Positions 20,163 to 24,789 of a stretch of DNA of 24,789 bases are shown piece after piece. The notes below the pieces were generated by a model that was not told the origin of the DNA, made no database searches, and worked only from the letters and a program-made list of their open reading frames with translations. Origin of the DNA: Candidatus Kuenenbacteria bacterium GW2011_GWA2_42_15 (GTDB lineage Bacteria > Patescibacteriota > Patescibacteriia > UBA2196 > GWA2-42-15); the NCBI GenBank assembly GCA_000998185.1, contig LCCW01000001.1:1-24789 (forward strand), given 5' to 3'. The position numbers and the translations under genes are program-made. How positions within the stretch are numbered: position 1 is the first letter of the stretch; each line of letters starts with the position of its first letter.

Positions 20163-21431
20163 TTATGAATTATATCTCAATATTCTCTCTTCACTGCACC
20201 ACTTTTTTCTAAGCTCTCCCGCGAGAAAAAACGAACCCGTAACAAGCACCAAATCTTCTTTTTTAGCCTCGCAGAGCGCCTGCTCCAGCGCTTGCCAGGG
20301 ATCAAGCCGTATCTCCGCTTTAATTTTTTTATTAGCCGCTAAAAACAAAGTATACATCAATTGTAAATCAGCGCAAGCCCGGCCAGCATTGTAATGTCTG
20401 GTTACAAATACCTTGTCAGCCTCGCCGGCCACTGTTTTTATTATCTTTTTGATGTCTTTATTTTCATTGACCGCTATTATCAAAAGCAATTTTTTATAAG
20501 TGAATTTTTTTAGGCTTTCGCAAGTTGATTTTATCTTGTCAAGATTATGCGCCCCGTCCAGAATCACGGTTGGCTTTTTTTGTATTATCTCCAGCCGGCA
20601 GGGGAGCGTGGTTTTTTTAATGCCTTTTTCAATCGCTTTTGGATCAAGACCTAAGATCTCGCCGATTTTCTCTGCCAGCTCCGCGTTTCTATTTTGTTTA
20701 TTGCCATTTATGCTTAAATCAAAAGAACCATTGCTGTTGACTGTAATTAAGGTAGAGTTCATTTTTTTGGCTTTAGCCGTCAAGATTTTCAATATTTTTG
20801 GTTTTGTTTCCGTTGTCACAATCAGCACGCCGGGCTTGATAATCCCGGCTTTAGCCTTGGCTATTTCGGCGAGTGTTTCACCCAAAAGATGCGTGTGGTC
20901 CAAACCGATATTGGTAATCGCCCCAATAATCGGCTGCGGGATAATGTTGGTAGCGTCAAATTCTCCGCCCACGCTAGTTTCCAAAACAGCATATTCGCAG
21001 TGGTTTTTTTGAAAATAAAGCAAAGCCATGGCCAGCATAAATTCTTGGAAACCCGGCCGGAGGCTGGTGTCTTTTTTGTAGATTCTTTCCGCCGCTTTTT
21101 TTAGGCGATTTAATATTTTCACCAATTCTTTTGGGCTGATGTATTTATCACCAACCTCAATTCTTTCAATCATCGTTGTCGTGTGCGGTGAATACAGCGA
21201 GCCGACTTTTTTGCCGGCCTCTTTTAAAATATTATGCACCATAGCCGTAACCGATCCCTTGCCTGAAGTGCCGGCGATATGCACAAACTTAAACTGTCGC
21301 AGATTTATTTTCAATTCTTTAATCAGTCGCCACGCTCTTTTTAAATGAAAGTCGGCCGGTAATTTTTCCGGGCTTTTCAAATTATTTAATGACTCCAAAA
21401 AACGAACCGCGCGATAATATTCTTTAAACAT
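20163..21431 (-). CDS. folC: Dihydrofolate synthase / folylpolyglutamate synthase
   Basis: 422 residues, normal length for FolC, a Mur-ligase-fold enzyme that adds glutamate to folates. The ATP loop is IAGTSGKGSVTAMVH (GTSGKGS at 54-60); SLYSPHTTTMIERIEV is the folate loop; VLETSVGGEFDATNII and ITNIGLDHTHLLG carry the Mg2+ and substrate residues; AKAGIIKPG follows. The C-terminal domain has VILDGAHNLDKI. It is the only folate gene in view, so its substrate could be scavenged folate. The start codon at 21431 is ATG. dprA lies upstream, with a repeat-filled gap. Confidence 0.9.
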   Translation of the reverse strand: MFKEYYRAVRFLESLNNLKSPEKLPADFHLKRAWRLIKELKINLRQFKFVHIAGTSGKGSVTAMVHNILKEAGKKVGSLYSPHTTTMIERIEVGDKYISPKELVKILNRLKKAAERIYKKDTSLRPGFQEFMLAMALLYFQKNHCEYAVLETSVGGEFDATNIIPQPIIGAITNIGLDHTHLLGETLAEIAKAKAGIIKPGVLIVTTETKPKILKILTAKAKKMNSTLITVNSNGSFDLSINGNKQNRNAELAEKIGEILGLDPKAIEKGIKKTTLPCRLEIIQKKPTVILDGAHNLDKIKSTCESLKKFTYKKLLLIIAVNENKDIKKIIKTVAGEADKVFVTRHYNAGRACADLQLMYTLFLAANKKIKAEIRLDPWQALEQALCEAKKEDLVLVTGSFFLAGELRKKWCSEERILRYNS

Positions 21432-21452
21432 AGGACTTTAGCGTTTGTCATT
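21431..21452 (+). repeat. 22-bp direct repeat, first copy
   Basis: TAGGACTTTAGCGTTTGTCATT; the second copy at 21520-21541 differs at three positions (C for A, C for T twice). The two lie 89 bases apart in the folC-dprA gap. Confidence 0.6.
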
Positions 21453-21497
21453 CCCTTGTTTGCCTGCCCCGCTTGGGCGGTGAACAAGGGAATCCAG
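21446..21497 (-). repeat. Palindrome with CTGGAT...ATGAC borders, second member
   Basis: Arms ATTCCCTTGTT (21450-21460) and AACAAGGGAAT (21483-21493). Read on the minus strand the borders are CTGGAT and ATGAC, as at 995-1025. A third hairpin, CTCCCTTTAGGGAG, follows at about 21546-21559. Confidence 0.6.
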
Positions 21498-21601
21498 TTT
21501 TTAAAAATAGCCTTATCATTAGGACTTTCGCGCTTGCCATTCAAACTCCCTTTAGGGAGGTCTTGGTGAAATGCGGAATAATCCGTTTTGTCCTAATTTT
21601 T

Positions 21602-22705
21602 CTAGTAAACCTGCCTATACATCATATTGCCCAGATTGCGGACCTTGCCCTTCATCTCCATTAAGATCAAAGTGCTGTTGATGGTGGCCGTGTTCATGCC
21701 GGATTTTTTGATCAGCTCATCAATATGGATTGGCTCATTACTCAAAATATCCAGAATAATCGCTTCTTCTTTGGTGTCAGGCGAAATTTTTCTGTTATCT
21801 ATGAAATCTTTAACCTGTTTCATGTTGAGCGCTTCCAGGACATCACTAGCCGAAGTAACCAATTTAGCGCCCATTTTGATAAGATTATTTGGCCCAGCCG
21901 CGTTTTGGCTGTAGATATTGCCCGGCACGGCCATCACATCGCGGTTTTGTTCCAACGCGTGTTTAGCTGTCAAAAGCGCTCCGGAAGTTTCTGGCGCCTC
22001 AATCACGACCGTGGCCACTGAAAGTCCGGCAATAATTCTGTTTCTTTGCGGAAAATTTTGTTTATTGGGTATGGTGCCGGGCGGATATTCCGCCAGCAAG
22101 AGTCCGTTGTTTTCTATAATTTTTTTGGCCAGATAACGATTAGCAGACGGATAAATACTTGTCTCGTCAATGCCCGATCCTAAGACCGCAATCGTTCTGG
22201 CTTTCTGGTTGACAGTCGCTTCATGCACCAAGCCATCTATGCCGATTGCCAAGCCTGAAACGGTGGTGATGCCTTGATTAGAGAGCTCGCTGGCGATATT
22301 CATCGCCACCAGTTTGCCATAAGAAGAATATTTTCTTGTACCGACCATCGCCACCGCGAATTCATCGCCCTCGCCAAAAAGTTCTCCTTTATAATATAGG
22401 ATGGCCGGCGGACCGTAAATTTCTTTTAACAGTTTGGGATAACTCTTGTCAGCCAAAGTGACGATATTTATGCCTTCTTTTTGCGCGTTTAAAAATTCCT
22501 CATCCGGGTTAATCCGTTGCCGCAAAAAAACGATTTCCTCGGCGATTTTTTGTTCTAGGCCGGCGCCCCTTAAATTTTCCAGATCAGCCTCCCAAGCTCG
22601 TTTCATAGAATCAAAATGTTCCCAGATGCGCTTGAGCCTGACTGGACCAAGTCCGGGTATTTTGGCCATTGAGAGCCAATATTTTATTTCCTCTTGTCCT
22701 GGCAT
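21602..22705 (-). CDS. dprA: DNA processing protein DprA
   Basis: 367 residues if translation begins at the ATG at 22705 (MPGQEEIKYWL). ATGs at 22720 and 22723 lie behind a GAGGG and are also possible; TTG at 22747 is unlikely. DprA loads RecA on incoming single-stranded DNA during natural transformation. N-terminal helix-hairpin-helix/SAM-like part: AKIPGLGPVRLKRIWEHF. Rossmann core: VAMVGTRKYSSYGK, VSGLAIGIDGLVHEAT, AVLGSGIDETSIYPS, FPQRNRIIAGLS and SGALLTAKHALEQNRDV. The C-terminal winged helix (about 305-365, PIHIDELIKKSGMNTATI) is present. This fits the view that CPR bacteria take up DNA. Divergent from the DUF2090 gene. Confidence 0.93.
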   Translation of the reverse strand: MPGQEEIKYWLSMAKIPGLGPVRLKRIWEHFDSMKRAWEADLENLRGAGLEQKIAEEIVFLRQRINPDEEFLNAQKEGINIVTLADKSYPKLLKEIYGPPAILYYKGELFGEGDEFAVAMVGTRKYSSYGKLVAMNIASELSNQGITTVSGLAIGIDGLVHEATVNQKARTIAVLGSGIDETSIYPSANRYLAKKIIENNGLLLAEYPPGTIPNKQNFPQRNRIIAGLSVATVVIEAPETSGALLTAKHALEQNRDVMAVPGNIYSQNAAGPNNLIKMGAKLVTSASDVLEALNMKQVKDFIDNRKISPDTKEEAIILDILSNEPIHIDELIKKSGMNTATINSTLILMEMKGKVRNLGNMMYRQVY

Positions 22706-22798
22706 ATATGTTAATAACATCATACCCTCAAAAAAGAATTTAGACAACCATGGTTAGAAATGTTATGCTGAAATTAATCGTTAATTTATTTTAATCTT

Positions 22799-23695
22799 AT
22801 GCTCGGTTATCCTAAGAATTTATACATCTTGCCCCTTGACCACCGTGATTTTCTGGTCAAAATATTATTCGGTCTCAAGGGCGCGCTCAATGTCAAAGAT
22901 CACCGGCTGATGGAAAAATACCGTGAGCTGGTTTTTGACGGCTTTTACGCGGCCTATAAAAAGTTAAACAATAAACCAGAGCTGGCCATTCTAGTTGATG
23001 AGGAATTTGGATCGTCGGTTTTAAATTCAGCTCGCAAAAAAAAGATTGTTTTTTGCCTGAGCACGGAAAAAAGCGGCCAGTCCGGCTTCACTCTTGAATA
23101 CGGCCGGGATTTTGGCAAGCATATAGAAAAGTTTCATCCGCCGATAGTCAAAGCTCTGGTCAGATATAATCCGGCCAATATCCAAGTTAACCGCATACAG
23201 CTCAAAAGACTGAAGCAGTTGAGTGATTGGTGCCACACTTATGGTTATAAATTTCTACTTGAACCGCTTGTCCCGCCCACAGTCGCAGATTTGGAAAAGT
23301 GCCACGGCCGTCAAGATCTCTTTGATAAAAATATTCGTCCGCGCCTGGCTCAAACCATGGTCAAAGAAACGCAACTCTCCGGTGTGGAACCCGACATTTG
23401 GAAAATTGAGGCTTTTGAATCAACCAAAGACTGGGAGAAAATTATTCCCGTTATCCGCCGCGGCCAATCGCGCTCGGAAGTTGGCATCGTTCTTCTCGGC
23501 CGCAATGCCAGTTTCGCGCAGGTGAAAAGATGGTTTAATCTGGCGCCACGCGAGCAACTCAATGGCTTTGCCGTCGGCCGCACGGTATTCCTGCGCGCCG
23601 TGGAAGAATTTCACGCCAAGAAAATCAATCGCCCTGCGGCCGTCAAAATTATTGCCGATAATTACGCCGAACTGGTGAGATACTGGACCAAATGA
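22799..23695 (+). CDS. DUF2090-type aldolase-like TIM-barrel protein
   Basis: 298 residues. It resembles the DUF2090 region found at the C-terminus of IolC-type proteins: LYILPLDHRDFLVKILFG near the start, FDGFYAAY, AILVDEEFGSSVL, and LSTEKSGQSGFTLEYG, then KFLLEPLVPPT and PDIWKIEAFE in later strands, and IVLLGRNASFAQVKRWF with GFAVGRTVF near the C-terminus (typical phosphate-binding loops of a barrel). A sugar-phosphate aldolase is the likely fold, but the kinase half of IolC is absent and no inositol genes are near, so the substrate is unknown. Its start is about 90 bases from divergent dprA; mreB follows on the same strand. Confidence 0.75.
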   Translation: MLGYPKNLYILPLDHRDFLVKILFGLKGALNVKDHRLMEKYRELVFDGFYAAYKKLNNKPELAILVDEEFGSSVLNSARKKKIVFCLSTEKSGQSGFTLEYGRDFGKHIEKFHPPIVKALVRYNPANIQVNRIQLKRLKQLSDWCHTYGYKFLLEPLVPPTVADLEKCHGRQDLFDKNIRPRLAQTMVKETQLSGVEPDIWKIEAFESTKDWEKIIPVIRRGQSRSEVGIVLLGRNASFAQVKRWFNLAPREQLNGFAVGRTVFLRAVEEFHAKKINRPAAVKIIADNYAELVRYWTK

Positions 23696-23753
23696 ATTTT
23701 GAAAATAATTCATGCAGCCGATTTTTTTATCCAACGCCTTTCACGGGTGTTTT

Positions 23754-23782
23754 TTGACTTTTATCCAATTTTCAGTTAATCT
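23754..23782 (+). promoter_or_regulatory. Sigma-70 promoter of mreB
   Basis: TTGACT (23754-23759), 17-base spacer, TAATCT (23777-23782), 39 bases before the mreB ATG. Good -35, fair -10. Confidence 0.6.
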
Positions 23783-23821
23783 AGAGGCACACGGACAGCC
23801 TCATTTTTTATTCCCAACCTT

Positions 23822-24789
23822 ATGTTTTTGAAAAAAATTGGCATAGATCTTGGTACCACTTCCACCCTAGTCTATATTCCAGGCAAGGGCATTATTATCA
23901 ATGAACCTTCGGTTGTCGCTTACTCCATTATTGACAAAAAAGTCTTGGCCGTGGGCGACGAGGCTAAACAGATGATCGGCCGCACGCCAGATACCATTGT
24001 TGCCACTCGTCCGCTCAAAGACGGTGTTATCGCTGATTACAAAACCACCGAAGCCATGCTTAGTTATTTTATCAACAAAGCCATTGGCGGGTTACGCCTT
24101 TTCCGTCCCGAAGTGATGATCGCCGTGCCGGGCGGTATTACCTCAACCGAACGTCGGGCGGCTATTGACGCCACCTTGGCCGCCGGCGCCAAAGCCGCCT
24201 ACATCATTAAAGAACCCATTGCCGCCGCTATCGGCGCCAATATCCCCATTGGTTCCGCCTCCGGTCATATGATTATTGATATGGGCGGCGGCACCTCAGA
24301 GATCGCGGTTATTTCTCTCGGCGGCATTGTCACCAATAATTCCGTGCGCATCGGCGGCAATAAATTTGACGCCGCCATCCAAGAATATGTGCGCAAGAAG
24401 TACAGCCTGGCGATCGGCGAAGCCACGGCCGAAATGATAAAAATTCAGGTCGGTTCCGCTCTTTACTTGACCAAAAAACTTACCGTTGATGTCAAGGGTC
24501 GTGATATGGTTACCGGCTTGCCGAGAATTACTACCGTCAATTCCGATGATGTAGTTGACGCGCTCCAAGACGAACTTGCCGGTCTTATTACCGCGATCAA
24601 GCAGGTGCTTTACAATACCCCGCCGGAACTTTCCGCCGACATTATGGACAAGGGCATTGTGCTTTCCGGCGGCACCTCGCTTTTGCGCAACATTGATGAA
24701 TTAATATCCGAAGCCATAGGCGTGCCGGCCTATAATTCCGACGAGCCAATTCTTTGCGTGGCCAAAGGCACCGGCATTGCCCTGGAAAA
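23822..24789 (+). CDS. mreB: Rod-shape determining protein MreB (3' end outside window)
   Basis: 322 codons are visible and the frame runs off the window end; MreB is usually about 340 residues, so only the last part is missing. It is a bacterial actin that organises wall synthesis beneath the membrane. Phosphate-1 loop IGIDLGTTSTLVYI (6-19), ATRPLKDGVIADY, VMIAVPGGITSTERRA, IKEPIAAAIGANIPI, the phosphate-2 loop MIIDMGGGTSEIAVISLGG, and the adenosine motif GIVLSGGTSLLRNIDELI are all in order. The initial hydrophobic MFLKKIG fits a short membrane-binding segment. Confidence 0.95.
   Translation, partial: MFLKKIGIDLGTTSTLVYIPGKGIIINEPSVVAYSIIDKKVLAVGDEAKQMIGRTPDTIVATRPLKDGVIADYKTTEAMLSYFINKAIGGLRLFRPEVMIAVPGGITSTERRAAIDATLAAGAKAAYIIKEPIAAAIGANIPIGSASGHMIIDMGGGTSEIAVISLGGIVTNNSVRIGGNKFDAAIQEYVRKKYSLAIGEATAEMIKIQVGSALYLTKKLTVDVKGRDMVTGLPRITTVNSDDVVDALQDELAGLITAIKQVLYNTPPELSADIMDKGIVLSGGTSLLRNIDELISEAIGVPAYNSDEPILCVAKGTGIALE

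Noticed and set aside
24296..24568. ORF antisense to mreB
   Set aside because: It is a shadow of the conserved mreB frame.

Overview
The window looks like a piece of a chromosome from a Candidate Phyla Radiation (Patescibacteria, probably Parcubacteria-type) bacterium. The support is indirect: short intergenic spacers full of GC-rich palindromes and low-complexity A/T tracts, a small free-standing ferredoxin, a compact ISC-type Fe-S set, an anaerobic ribonucleotide reductase, a four-helix-bundle protein and a URI-type GIY-YIG protein, all common in that group. TGA is used as a stop (for example in the pyruvyl-transferase and GIY-YIG genes), so the TGA=Gly code of Gracilibacteria/SR1 is not in use.

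Layout. 1-2540 (+): 3' end of anaerobic ribonucleotide reductase (nrdD), whose glycyl-radical domain sits in a separate small ORF, then the radical-SAM activase nrdG, a ribosome hibernation factor and a one-cluster ferredoxin. 2787-5048 (+): Fe-S assembly genes iscS, iscU and a NifU C-terminal-type protein. 5145-6737 (-): a small membrane protein, an elongator-type tRNA(CAT) and a C39-like membrane-anchored protease. 6976-7848 (-): a Fic-domain protein with a consensus, nearly leaderless promoter and repeated operator-like boxes. 8239-12040 (-): four genes (nucleotide-kinase-like protein, polysaccharide pyruvyl transferase, membrane glycosyltransferase, HAD-like protein), enclosed by 68-bp direct repeats whose right copy overlaps the 3' end of tRNA-fMet. 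12509-13357 (-): a tRNA cluster with intact fMet and Leu(CAA) genes plus broken tRNA copies interrupted by short palindromes, with a GIY-YIG gene between two tRNA-Leu halves. 13467-15714 (+): parA, a four-helix-bundle gene without a usual start codon, and parB. 15711-22705 (-): rel (HD, synthetase and TGS domains), topA, folC and dprA. 22799-24789 (+): a DUF2090 aldolase-like protein and the 5' part of mreB.

The housekeeping genes cover dNTP supply without oxygen, Fe-S cluster building (which the activase, the ferredoxin and NrdD would draw on), chromosome partition, topology, stringent response, DNA uptake/processing and cell shape. The most unusual content is at the tRNA loci. Two families of short palindromes (a 20-bp CCTGCC...GGCAGG type and a TCCCGA...TCGGGA type) appear precisely inserted in duplicated tRNA fragments. 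The two broken tRNA-Leu halves share a 39-bp direct repeat, carry the same insertion at the anticodon-loop boundary, and bracket a unit made of a GIY-YIG gene plus an intact tRNA-Leu. This is the best candidate for an undescribed element in the window. No CRISPR array, rRNA or recognisable transposase/integrase was seen.
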